Source: Siphonodentalium dalli
Taxonomy: Eukaryota; Mollusca; Scaphopoda; Gadilida; Siphonodentaliidae
Reading direction: 5' to 3'
NCBI GenBank assembly: GCA_032622095.1
Contig: CP136062.1
Location: forward strand, 134,433,282-134,497,281
Length of the DNA: 64,000 bases
Position numbers and translations under genes: made by a program. Below the pieces are notes generated by a model that was not told the DNA's origin, searched no databases, and saw only the letters and a list, made by a program, of their open reading frames with translations. Numbering within the stretch: position 1 is the first letter of the stretch; every line of letters begins with the position of its first letter. Shown here in pieces: positions 23,133 through 33,829 of this stretch.

Positions 23133-23232
23133 CTGGACAATTCATGCTGCAGAAAATACACTCCATTTCGTTATGCACATCCGCATAGTTTGAATTCGTG
23201 TCTGAAAATAATACCGCACATGAACTCACTCT
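23133..23232 (-). CDS. Candidate Cys-rich internal exon
   Basis: On the minus strand, ATATGATTTCAG precedes and GTATGTTA follows a 100-bp segment that is open in one frame: RVSSCAVLFSDTN..MECIFCSMNCP, with five Cys in 33 residues. It ends with a G in phase 1, which joins to the CT of the stalk exon at 19571 as an Ala codon, in frame. It starts in phase 0 with the best acceptor, so it does not follow the exon at 26761 unless an alternative AG four bases downstream is used. It could be an alternative or duplicated extracellular exon of the mucin-like gene. Inference from splice sites only. Confidence 0.45.
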
Positions 23233-23731
23233 CTGAAATCATATAATTTATCGTCTCATAATAAAATAAGGATCACGTCGTTCCACTAATTCAAAATACA
23301 GGTTCTGAACTTGTGAAATATGATCTCTACGGGCGTAACCAGAGTAGGGAGAGATTCGTGTCACGATCTATAATGCTTTCTCCACACGATGTGAATCTTT
23401 TTAAGGGGTACTGTACAATAAATCCGGCCATTTATGGGACCATCTCCCTTTATACTCAAGAGAATAGATGCAACAAATGAATGAATTTGAGCCATGGATT
23501 AGTGCAAAATACACCCGTGTGTTCTGCATGCATGGAATATGTAAAACACACGGTAATTATAATGAAAATGAGTTTATGACTCCGGATTTAGTGTACAGTA
23601 CTCCTTTAAAGACATATAATGCACTTAGTTCTATGAAATGAAACCATGGCAGGTACTTTTCTCACCGAAAGAATGTAGCATTCAACAATATTACCGAGAA
23701 TTCCACCCACGCCGATCGTACACTATTTCAG

Positions 23732-23826
23732 AAAACACAACGCCTGAACCAGGCTGCAAAACAGAGTTCAGTCCACTCGCTACGCTATGTCTGACCGCGC
23801 TGGCGGCATGTGTATTTTATTATTAA
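23732..23826 (+). CDS. Candidate terminal exon with GPI-anchor-like tail
   Basis: CACTATTTCAG precedes an open segment ending in TAA: x-NTTPEPGCKTEFSP then LATLCLTALAACVFYY. A small residue (Gly-Cys) followed by a short polar spacer and a C-terminal hydrophobic stretch with no cytoplasmic tail is the form of a GPI-attachment signal. The GC content is higher than that of its surroundings. No upstream exon was found on this strand, so it may be chance. Confidence 0.3.
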
Positions 23827-24786
23827 TTAAATCTAACATTTGTTATTGAAATATATTGTCAGTTAAACTTTTCAAATGAATATGGACAGTTTAGTTTCTC
23901 AGAATAATACAGAATTAATTGTAACCAACAAAAGTCTCAAATAAAACAATGAGTGATTTCCTCTCATTTTGCGTATGTGCTGGCAGCGGTAAGTTCTGCG
24001 TATCAGGAGACTGCACTCTGCATGGGGATTGGCGCCTGAACTAGGCACAACTCTCAACAACTATACTCCTCAGTTCGGGACAATTTTTCGCCGATAAACA
24101 AACGCCAATGATTCCTCCAAATGAGAGTCGCTGCGTATAATTTATACGTAAGAATGAAGATATTTTCTGCAAACTATAAAAAAAATAACTACGTTATTCG
24201 GTATTCCTACTCGATCACAATACAACAGCAGAGTGTTCCTCGTCACCCTAAAGGCCACTGAGGATGGTCAGTGCTACTCTCTCCACGATACGTTATATGT
24301 GATATATAGAGAGCGTTTTAATCACTAATGCGCGGAAGTTTGAACAGAGATGATAAATTCCTACATGTATGCTTCCGGCGAGTCTTTTCGTGGTATGGAC
24401 ATGCATGGCAGGATCGTACGTTAACATGCAATCAAGTCTCTAACCCAAAGCCGTTTTTATTTAAAAACAAAATCAATTATCGCTAAAAACTCATATTTAT
24501 AACTGAACTTTACAAGGTAAATAGGTATCGTTTGTGTCCCAAATTTGAAATCAACCACACTTCAACCATTTAATGGATGTTACTAAAATTCACATAACCA
24601 CTTCACACAATAACTACTGTAACAAATATGTAGCTCATTCATTGCATGGGTTATATATAGCTGCTATCCGAACGCCTGAAGCGACTATTTATATATTATA
24701 TATATATCTTTAATCCTCCGATAACGAAGAGTGGATAAACATACATATTATATATTGTTTTACAAACTACTCATTGACGAGTAGTT
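23827..24786. other. No gene seen
   Basis: Includes a possible splice donor (GGCAGCGGTAAGTT at about 23992) after a short ATG frame, but nothing supports a gene. Confidence 0.4.
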
Positions 24787-24905
24787 ATCCCTTAGGAAAT
24801 GTTAAGATAATAAGTGCAACAAACGACCATAGTTTGCTAAACTTATTATCTGAACATTTCCCTCCAATAGATAGGAATCCTTCTGCACTTGTATTATCTG
24901 TCGTC
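24787..24905. repeat. Dispersed hairpin repeat, copy 2
   Basis: GATAATAAGTGCAACAAAC then TTTGCTAAACTTATTATC, with flank CCTTCTGCACTTGTATTATC. It corresponds to 3780-3905 in reverse orientation. Confidence 0.6.
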
Positions 24906-25394
24906 TGCTTATTTTTCCTGAAAACACCTCCAAATGAATACTAGACCATTCCAATGTATACTTTTATAGCTGTATTATAGAATCTATTTAGTATAGAAAC
25001 AGTTAAAGTTCATTTTGATCGCCGATATGCCACGAAAGCGACCAGAATAATTACTAGATTTTAAATTGGATGAAAATTTAGTGGGCATTTAAAGGGACAA
25101 AAAGCACTCGTATTTGGTAATTGTGCAAAACAATATAAAAGTCTGTAAAACATCACCACTGGAGAAGAACATGGACAAATGAATAAATTTAGTTCTTATA
25201 CTAATTAATGATTGATCTCCAATAATGACATTTCTCGTGTTGAAACCATTTACAAAACTGTTACACTGATAAGTACGGTGATGGAGCCAATGCTGACTAT
25301 AGCATCACTAGTTATGTATTAAGTTAAGATATTTAAGTCTAAATAAGATTTTTATAAAACTTTGGAATATTAGCCGGGATCAGACACATGCACG

Positions 25395-25840
25395 TACGTG
25401 TAACTTGTAACGTGTGTTGTCAATACAACGAAAGTGACCTGACTCACGTGACCATGACGGCTACACCGTACACATTCATACACGGTTAAACCGTTCAGAA
25501 GTTTGGTGTCAAACTTCTAGCGTAACGAAACGTGTAGACAGAGATTTACCGGGGCGGTATAATTTTAATTTGATTGAAGCCAATTGTGGCTTCTTGTACT
25601 CGCATGTCGTGGTTGGAACAGAACGGAAAATCAACATTCATGGCGCAAGTAATATCTTGACTACCCTGGACTACCACTAAAATAATAGAGTTGTCTCGCC
25701 TTCTATATGTCCGACTAGTATCGACACGTTGGCCAATTATTATAAACTTGTAGGTTTGGCGCCGTAATATCACATGACGTTTCCCGCCAAGTGCATATCC
25801 ATAGAAATACAATAGTAACACACGTTACAAGTTACACGTA
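25395..25840. mobile_element. 446-bp element with 24-bp terminal inverted repeats
   Basis: TACGTGTAACTTGTAACGTG at the left is matched by CACGTTACAAGTTACACGTA at the right. There is no transposase. The minus-strand open frame 25546-25821 lies wholly inside and carries no recognised domain. Confidence 0.75.
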
Positions 25841-26207
25841 ATTGTAGCTGGTCATGGCTACTATTGGACTTTGAAGCGGTTAAACAATGTTCTTACAACA
25901 TTGTAACAATATTTTTTTTTACATAACAATTGTGTTGATATGCGAAATCCCGTTATTGGAGAGTTTTTAATAATTAAAATAAGAACAATGTTGATCTATT
26001 TTATACATATACTTGTTTATGATAGTTGTTTTACAAACTTTAATAACATTTATTTTGTTTCACATGAACCCACTTCGACGGCCTTTGGTCCCTTTAAGAG
26101 AATCAATGGGAAACTTTGACCAACAGAAATTAACAACAGAACACGATGGTCAAATTGGAGATAGATATGCACTGACAATATTAAGAAAGTGCAGGAAGTC
26201 TACCCTT

Positions 26208-26682
26208 AAAGGTACTCAATCCGATCAGAGGGTCCTATATTACTATTTCTTTGGCTTTGGGAGTAAACAATATCTTATTCGAGTCGAGGAACCCACCTAT
26301 CAAAGCTCAGAGTGATTAGATATCGATTTTTGAAGTTTGTTAATTATTGGAGATCTGTCCCACAAGTTAGCAGAACCACGTGCTCAAAACGGACAAATTG
26401 CGGGTGTAAGATGGATAACTCTAAAATCAAGTGCTTACTATTAACAATAATAACCACTTGATTTTAGAGTTATCAATCTTACACCCGCAATTTGTCCGCT
26501 TTGACCACGTGGTTCTGCCAACTTGTGGGCTAGAACTCCGAAAATTAATAGATTTAAAAAATCGATATCTAATCACTCTGAGCTTTGATGGGTGGGTTCC
26601 TCGACTCGAATCAAATATTTTTTACCCCCAAAGCCAAAGAAATAGTAATATAGGACCCTCTGATCGGATTGAGTACCTTTAA
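26208..26682. mobile_element. Family 4 element with hairpin core, copy 6
   Basis: TTAAAGGTACTCAATCCG and GGATTGAGTACCTTTAA ends. Arms pair over about 130 bp. The inner hairpin ATAACTCTAAAATCAAGTG / CACTTGATTTTAGAGTTAT resembles that of copy 2. Confidence 0.85.
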
Positions 26683-26760
26683 AGCGTATAGTTTGATGCA
26701 ATCCTTATTTGTTAAAACATTCAATCGGTGTTGTCATGCGTGCACCTTGATATTGCCTAC

Positions 26761-26874
26761 CTGGGCTGCACAGGAACGACTTCACAGTTCCCACTACAGT
26801 ATGGGTGCAACACTCCATGTTGGCCATTCGCGTATTGCCATCCATTATTATGCATGATCCGCTATCAGGGTTAC
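26761..26874 (-). CDS. Candidate Cys-rich extracellular exon, phase 1-1
   Basis: The minus strand shows TTTATGGCAG, then 114 bp open in one frame, then GTAGGCA. It reads NPDSGSCIIMDGNTRMANM then ECCTHTVVGTVKSFLCSP, with four Cys. It begins with GT and ends with G. It is therefore a symmetric phase-1 exon, typical of extracellular modules, and its final G makes an in-frame Ala with the stalk exon at 19571 (ending CSP, then AATTC). I do not recognise the fold. The intron to 19571 would be about 7.2 kb and contains several mobile elements. Confidence 0.55.
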
Positions 26875-26938
26875 CTGCCATAAACAAATTAAATATCACA
26901 AGACATCAAGTTACAATAACAGGCATAATATAATTTAC

Positions 26939-26968
26939 CATTGCTATTGGCTCTGGTGTATGTGACCC
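26939..26968 (-). CDS. Candidate 30-bp microexon
   Basis: ATTCTACACAG precedes and GTAAATT follows a 30-bp segment reading VTYTRANSN. It ends with G, which joins the GT at 26874 as Gly, giving VTYTRANSNG then NPDSGSC. Entry and exit are both phase 1, matching its neighbour. Very short, so low confidence. Confidence 0.35.
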
Positions 26969-27276
26969 CTGTGTAGAATTATCAATATCACTCGCTCGCG
27001 GTCCACCCTCCGTTGTTCAAGTGTAGGTCAAAGTTCAGAAGTAGCATCTAGTCGGAGACCCCCCCCCCCCCCCAAAAGAAAAAAATGCTGCACGAAATCA
27101 CACTGGAATAAAATTGACTAAATAATTTAAAACCGAAGCCACATGAATACATGAGGGTGTGTCACTTCGCACAATTTATAGACTATACTTTATTGATGAT
27201 AAAGAAGAAAATATCTTACCAATACCACCCACGTAATTGTACTAAATATCAGGTGATCGTCATTTACAACCTTTAT

Positions 27277-27778
27277 TTAAAGGTACGGTTGGCCTTGGCG
27301 GTGGGTATCCTGTGAAAATATTTCCACCCGTCAAAAACCGCCACAAACAGAAAGAACAACAAAATGTAGACAGACTTTGTCCGTATACAAATAAGAAATA
27401 TCGCATAAACAGTATGTTATTGTCATATCTTTGACCATTGTTATGTAAACAAAGGCATAAAAAGTAACTTTTCTGGTGTTTGTTTATATTATGATGGTAA
27501 ACATAAAGAGCGTTCTTTGTGGGTGAATTCCTGATATGGAACGAATAAAGAGCGTTTATGCCATTTGTGTGTGATTAGCCAGCAGCATTGTGCTGTCTTC
27601 TGTAACACAATCAAGCTCTTGCTTAGGTAAAATATAGTAAATCTTTATGATAACATGCTGTTTACGCGATGGTCATGGTATATATGAACGAAACTATATG
27701 CGTTTTAATGTTTTTCTGTTTACGGTGATTGGAACAAATATGAATATTTTCGACAATTAAGGCCACACGTGCCTTTAA
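27277..27778. mobile_element. Family 5 element (TTAAAGGTACGGTTGGCC), copy 1
   Basis: A 502-bp element with ends TTAAAGGTACGGTTGGCCTT and AAGGCCACACGTGCCTTTAA, imperfect inverted repeats bordered by TTAA. It is nearly identical along its length to 29814-30314. No open frame supports a transposase. Confidence 0.9.
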
Positions 27779-28429
27779 GCGTTGAACATTTAAGAAATGT
27801 TTCTAGTGGTGGTTTTGTGTACAACAACTTTATGTAACATTAGGGAGAAGGGGTAAATGCCGTGATGCGGTTGCAAAAATCGGAGTACTTTTCGCATATA
27901 TGTGGCTATGGTGAATATAACAAATATAACTGCCAGCTATAAACACAGTCTCCACCACAGTATGTAAACAATATTGGTCAAATTTAGAGTTTATTGAAGA
28001 TAGTCTATGGTGGACCATGGTACTCCATTGTGTTTTGATAAATTGCATTCTTAATATTCCACCATGCATTTTTGTGGTGAAAGCAAAACATTCGTGTTTT
28101 ATCACCTGATTGGAGGCAACTATGATTACTATTTTGAGACATGGACAATAAGGATCTTCACATTTTGTCCAGTACTAAATGCATATCTCGTAATTTTCTG
28201 ACTATTGCTACTAGTTTTCGTTTGTATTCGTTCGTTTGTGCTCGTTGATAACATGACCATACATTGAACAAATTTCCTTGGCCAGTGTTGGTGGAAAGGC
28301 GATCTCTATATATTTTTTGTGATATCGTAATCATAACACACGTCCATGGGTTTCCACAAGTATTTTTGCGTTACGGGTTACGCAACGTTTACATTTACGA
28401 AACTATGTTTGTGCTACGGGCTGAAAAGA
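27779..28429. other. No gene seen
   Basis: Sequence between a family 5 element and the exon candidates. The minus-strand frame 27830-28105 lacks splice signals in phase. Confidence 0.4.
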
Positions 28430-28539
28430 TTAAGTCTGTAATTGAAGCGATACAGTAACAGCGGAGCTCATTTCATCTGTATCTATATTTTCGAATCCTT
28501 GTCTGGCTGCATGTCTGCTATATAAATTGACAGGGTCAT
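28430..28539 (-). CDS. Candidate terminal exon with polar tail
   Basis: Minus strand: a TTGTCGTCCAACAG acceptor, then a segment open to TAA reading DPVNLYSRHAARQGFENIDT then DEMSSAVTVSLQLQT. It could be the cytoplasmic tail of a receptor-like protein, but no upstream exon was identified. Supported only by frame and acceptor. Confidence 0.25.
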
Positions 28540-28843
28540 CTGTTGGACGACAATGAGGTCTAATATGGGTGTGGGTTAACACTAGCAAACGTATCTTCAT
28601 CTGGGTCACTGGCATTTCAATGTGGACACACAAAAACAGGCGCGGGCCAGCTAGCCCCGTCCCTAAAAGGAGGCTTACATATAATAATCATGAACTCTCG
28701 CTTGCCCATTAGAAATCAATTTATTGAGTTAACATCAACATACAATCCTCTAGAAGTTCGATATAGGGCATATCATTGACATGCGATATCCGTTTATAGT
28801 AGAAGCCATTAAAATTCCATTATCTCCGTACTTATTGTTTCAG

Positions 28844-28932
28844 TGCGTCACTACGCCACTACCATAAGATCCACTGGGGACAGCGGTGTACATGTCACGG
28901 TTTACCAAGTCACGAGAAAGAGTCCGATGAAG
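28844..28932 (+). CDS. Candidate internal exon
   Basis: CTTATTGTTTCAG precedes and GTATATTG follows 89 bp open in one frame: ASLRHYHKIHWGQRCTCHG then LPSHEKESDE. It contains a Cys-x-Cys motif like the one in the mucin-like exon at 18931. Its last base G joins TC at 29308 in frame. Inference only. Confidence 0.3.
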
Positions 28933-29307
28933 GTATATTGTTTAATCGAACCGATGTTTATAAATGATCGAACATAATTACCGTTAGCAAATTGCAGCTA
29001 TCGATGTATTGCCTTACACGAAACGTTACATAAGACTGACACTGAATGATTGTTGACGACAGACACGGGTAATATATGAATATGACAAACGGTAAAAGTC
29101 CCAATAATTCCTACACTTATACATGTACACATAAAATAGATGCTTACGGGGAAATACTTTCTATAGCAGACGATTTGCTCTTTCGAAGAATATTCTTATA
29201 TATGAAGCAGAATACCTTATAATTCGTTATGTTTGTATCTGTAGAATGTTTCAATTTTGTCTTTTGCAATATGTTTTTCGTGTGCGAAGACGTTAACATT
29301 CCTGCAG

Positions 29308-29378
29308 TCATCCAGGGATGTTGTTTTATAATTCTTTACTTGTACCAGAGGAAGGCTGTTTGTCGAAAGCTTGTGTAA
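29308..29378 (+). CDS. Candidate terminal exon following 28844-28932
   Basis: After AACATTCCTGCAG the frame reads VIQGCCFIILYLYQRKAVCR then KLV and stops. The short hydrophobic segment could be part of a membrane helix. Phase agrees with the preceding candidate, across a 375-bp intron. The stretch may instead be part of a repeat. Confidence 0.22.
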
Positions 29379-29499
29379 GTTAAAATTATACAGGTCGTTA
29401 AAGATGTTAAAATCAATCTATCATTTCCCTATATATATTATGGTGTGTGTGTTTAATATCCAAAATATAGCCGAATTATTCACCTGATTATCGTCAATT

Positions 29500-29813
29500 A
29501 TATAAAAGCTGCAGCGAATGAAGCGTCCAAATTAATGCTAGATAACATTTTGAATTCAGAGCTGAGTGACAGTGTGATGACTCAAAACGACAACTCCAGA
29601 TGATCTCGAACAGCACGGAAAAAAGATGATCTCGAACAGCACGGAAAAAAGGATAGCTTTCGAATATTCGGCGTTGATGAACAGCCTAATACAGAAACTG
29701 TTTAAGTAGTTATCGATGTTGCCAAGACACGGGGGTACGTTGAGACTTAAAAACTCTCATAGTAAAAAGTAGAAAAGCGCTGAAGAATGTCCCAGGCCGA
29801 CAAAGAGTCTTCA
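29500..29813 (+). pseudogene. LINE ORF1-like remnant, 5' part
   Basis: The frame containing DSFRIFGVDEQPNTETV followed by a stop and VVIDVAK resembles the RNA-binding domain of LINE ORF1 proteins. It contains a direct 27-bp duplication (GATGATCTCGAACAGCACGG twice, 29597-29655). The fragment ends where the 501-bp family 5 element is inserted. Confidence 0.6.
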
Positions 29814-30314
29814 TTAAAGACACGGTTGGCCTTGGCGGTGGGTATCCTGTGAAAATATCTCCACCCGTCAAAAACCGCCACAAACAGAAAGAACATAAAA
29901 ATGTAGATAGACTTTGTCCGTATACAAATAAGAAATATCGCATAAACAGTATGTTATGGTCATATGTTTGACCATTGTTATGTAAACAAAAGCGTAAAAA
30001 GTTACTTTTCTGGTGTTTGTTTATATTATGATGGTAAACATAAAGAGCGTTCTTTGTTGGTGAATACCTGATATGGAACTAATAAAGAGCGTTTATGCCA
30101 TTTGTGCGTGATTAGCCAGTAGCATTGTGCTGTCTTCTGTAACACAATCAGGCTCTTGCTTAGGTAAAATATAGTCGGTCCTTATGATAACATGCTGTTT
30201 ACGCGATGGTCATGGTATATATGAACGGAACTGTACGCGTTTTAATGTTTTTCTGTTTACGGTGTTTGGAACAAATATGAATATTTCGACAATTAAGGCC
30301 GCACGTGCCTTTAA
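29814..30314. mobile_element. Family 5 element inserted in LINE ORF1, copy 2
   Basis: 501 bp, matching 27277-27778 from end to end, with ends TTAAAGACACGGTTGGCC and GGCCGCACGTGCCTTTAA. ORF1-like coding sequence lies on both sides, which dates this insertion after the LINE. Confidence 0.9.
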
Positions 30315-30567
30315 CTAGGATCTGACCAGACTGAGAAGCAGATTAGTGAAAGAGCTGAGGCAAGATGAAAAGGTGCACAGAGTGTGGACAAATGATTGTA
30401 ATTTGTTTAGTCAATTATATGAGAAGAGGGGAGATGGCAGAAATATACAAGTACAAGTTCAATCCCCCGACGATCTGTTCAAAGTTGGCTGGTCGGAGGA
30501 TAGGGTGAATGGTTTTGACTTTTTTTGTTTCCTATTAGGACAGGTGCAGCCTCGAGCTCTCAAATAA
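30315..30567 (+). pseudogene. LINE ORF1-like remnant, 3' part
   Basis: LRSRLVKELRQDEKVHRVWT followed by a segment with IQVQVQSPDDLFKVGW has the pattern of the C-terminal domain of ORF1 proteins (basic helix, then a short strand-rich end). Confidence 0.55.
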
Positions 30568-31059
30568 AACCTTAAATTCTGTCCCTAAAGGTTTGGAAGA
30601 AAGCAGTATTCTTGGTAACCTGGGGAAAAAGCGTAATTGTATCATCCCAAGTCGAAGAAGGTTACAGTGTGCATTGTCTAAATCACTTTACAAAAGATCC
30701 AGACGCTAAATACAATTTCAAATGATAATATTAGTCTTGATGATTCTGACTGCCTAAATAAGCTCATTTTGACAAAATATACCTGAACTCCAAACTAATA
30801 TTCGATTTTCAATTTGACCAAATAAACTAAACAGTAATTAGAGATCAAGGCGTCAATGCTATTCACCCTACCACCGACAGTCTAACTCAACAACATGATA
30901 GGAATGGATAACAATCTCACACTGATCTGAAGCTGATGTTTAAATGTTTGTGGCGTGCAGAGCAAATTACAATGGGGTATTTTTTTAATCTTATTGTAAA
31001 GATTTTGATATATAATGTCCAAGTGAAATAAAAACTAATCATACAGATTGTGACGATAT

Positions 31060-31560
31060 TAAGGGGTTCACTCTTTTATAATGAAAAATACAAAAAAAAC
31101 CATGATGCCCTCGGTGGCACACATGGACATTGCATTCTTGTGAAAAGCAATATTTCACACCACGCTAAATATCCCAAACGACCCACCATTTGTGAGCAAT
31201 GATGTTCTCCGGTTACACATCTGTAAAAAAGACAGATTTGAGTTGGTAATAGGTTCGAAATATGTACCACATGAAGGTTCCGTGCATCGTGAAATACAAC
31301 TTTTGACAACATAGCATAGGATATTTTATCTATAAAATGTCAATTTGAATGCCACGTTTTCATGCTTGGTGATTTTAAAGCAAGGTCAAGGTTGCTTCAT
31401 GATTTTCAATCAGGTAATGGCATTATTCTATATGGTACCGATACAAACTCAACTTCTATCGATGGACGTCTCATTAAATATCAACTTCAATCACAGAATA
31501 TGATCACTTCACGACACAACACAACATGGATAAAATAATTAATAATTATGGACGAAAACC
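31060..31560 (+). pseudogene. LINE APE endonuclease remnant
   Basis: Fragments in shifting frames: HHDALGG-type text, then NDVLRLHICKKDRFELVIG, then FMLGDFKARSRLLHDF. The last corresponds to the GDFNAR(T) block of APE-like endonucleases. Stops and frameshifts show it is dead. Confidence 0.65.
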
Positions 31561-31689
31561 TGTCAAGTTATGTCAAATTCATGAAAAATTAATGTGTATT
31601 TTAAATGGTCTAGTTGACTGGCTCGGACAGAGGGATAAGAGCATTCACAGATTAGACGTCTAATGGGCATAGTGTTGGCTATATTCTTG

Positions 31690-32281
31690 CAACACATGTC
31701 TTGTATTCTGTTTCAGATTGTTTTGTTGATGACTATGAGGAATGTTGGTCTGCTGTGCATACAGCAGTATGTGTATGGCTAGAAATTTTCTCAAATGCAG
31801 AACCATGCTCGAACAATGTTCGAACCACTACATTACGAATGTTGCTGGTTCAAAGAATGCTCAGGCTGAAACTAATACCTTGAAATATACATATTTTAAG
31901 TGTAATTGGTCAACTGATGTTTCTGATATATACATGTAATTTTAGTGAAGATATTGTTGATTTCTTCAGAAAAGATCTGGCAAATACAATGGACAATGAA
32001 GTCACACCGGATGTGATGGACAATCTTATTACAAAACTTAACAACATCCTTTTAGATCCTGCAAGAAGTTTGGGTATAGAAAAGAACCAGTCTCGCACAG
32101 GAGAGTTACACATGATGTCAGTAAACCCTGGCGTAATAAAGTTTGTAAACAACAACATGCAGGTATATTTGAAAGCTAAAATCAAATTAAGGAACTCTTA
32201 TGAACAGAACCGAAAAGCTAAGATCAAAAGTTTAAATATTACTACTACTACCAACCAGAGACTATAAGCGTGTACTCAAAC
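31690..32281 (+). pseudogene. LINE ORF2 linker between endonuclease and RT
   Basis: Two overlapping open pieces (DYEECWSAVHTAV and SEDIVDFFRKDLANTMDNEV onward), Lys-rich at the end, lie where LINEs carry the region before RT. Assigned mainly by position. Confidence 0.5.
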
Positions 32282-32985
32282 AGGAAATAAATAAATTCAA
32301 CAAAAATCCCCATAAAGTTCTCTTGAGTGTGTAAAAGGGTGACCCACGCCAGTACTGGAAAATACTGAACAGCAACCTCAGCAAGGGTTGTAGGAAGAAC
32401 CCCGATGAAAATATTTATTTAGATGTTTTGGAAAATCATTTTAAAAATCTTAATCAATTGCCTACGAACTATGACTCGAATGTTAGTAATGATTTTAATT
32501 TAGATAGTTTTGACTTATCTGTTACCGCAGAAATTAATGAACTTCTCACTATTAAAGGAGTTCAAAAATGTGTATTAAAATTGAAAAACAATAAAGCTTG
32601 TGGAATTGACAACATTACTGGTGAATATTTAAAGAATAGCCCTGATGTAGTCTTGTTATTAGTTGTTGAGATATTCAATATAGTTTTGAAAACTGGAGTA
32701 ATTCCAGGAATTTGGTGTATTGGCATTATTAACACTATCTTTAATAGAGGATCTAATGATGATCCAGACAATTACCGATGAATAACACTTCTCAGTTATT
32801 TGGGGATTTATTTTACGTCCTGTATTAATGCACGATTGACTAACACCATTGAATCTGTTGGAATTTTGGGAGATGAGCAAGCAGGATTCTGTGAAGGTTT
32901 TTCAACTACCGATCACACATTTGTGATACACTCCTTGACTTATAGTGGAGTAGATAAGTCCAATTTTCAAGGCAATTATTCAATT
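32282..32985 (+). pseudogene. LINE reverse transcriptase, N-terminal blocks
   Basis: Contains LKNNKACGIDNITGEYLKNS, GVIPGIWCIGIINTIFNRGS, DDPDNYR followed by a TGA where an Arg or Gly codon is normal, ITLLSYLG, and GDEQAGFCEGFSTTDHTF. These match in order the conserved RT blocks before the catalytic Asp. It stops at the 3.4-kb foldback insertion. Confidence 0.85.
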
Positions 32986-33829
32986 TGTGACTAACGCATG
33001 AAACTTTGCACAGATGTACATATTCACAAACTAATTGATACTAGATGTGAAGCCATGCTAAAATTTCACTTTAACTCCTCTTTTAATGGTTTTTCCAAAT
33101 TTAAAGAGCGTTTCGTTATTATATAATTTGTTAAATATCGCAATTAATCTTACCATGAAATGTGCGATAAAAACAAAATTTGGCATAATTATGCTGTAAG
33201 TATGACTCTGCGATATATAATGCCACATTTTTAGGGTAAATTGGAACTCCCGTCCAAGATGACTGTCAAAATGGCAGCCGGAAGTGGAAAGTTTGACGTT
33301 TTTCACTAATATCTCCTAGATCAGTTTCTACTGAATGGAACTTGTTCAGAATTGTGACTTTATTTTTGTATTATTCATATTAACTGATCATTGGGGCAAT
33401 GAAGTATGCCAAGAAGTGTCCCAGCCCCTTCTGATCCTTCACAAATTAGATTTTACAGAAGTCGGTATGAAATTTCACCAAAAATCACCGTTATTTTCTA
33501 GTCATATTTTAACAACAAATTGACAGAAATGTGCAAACTAAGTGAGGCATACCATTACTTATGAATATTTCAACTCAATGGAACAAGAATTGTCACTTGG
33601 TCTGAAAATGATTGCCAAAATGGCGACAAAAACCAGGGGAATTGTAAATATTGGCGCAACATGCCATGTAATAGCTTACAAGTTGTGATCGATGAATTAA
33701 ATTGTCTATTCTGTCTTATATACATTAACATTTATGATACACAATTGTTAAGTGTTACCAATGTAACCACTGACATGACCAGAAATATTGGATTTTATTT
33801 ATCACAAACTTGACATAAAAATCGCGAGG

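Noticed and set aside
23943..23994. Possible first exon ending at a strong GGTAAGTT donor
   Set aside because: Only 14 codons, no signal peptide, no matching acceptor found downstream in phase.
24000..24135. Minus-strand open segment RLSFGGIIGVCLSAKNCPEL considered as another exon of the mucin-like gene
   Set aside because: Acceptor is acceptable but no GT donor occurs before the in-frame stop.
25546..25821. 91-codon minus-strand frame
   Set aside because: Lies entirely inside a 446-bp inverted-repeat element and matches no domain I know.
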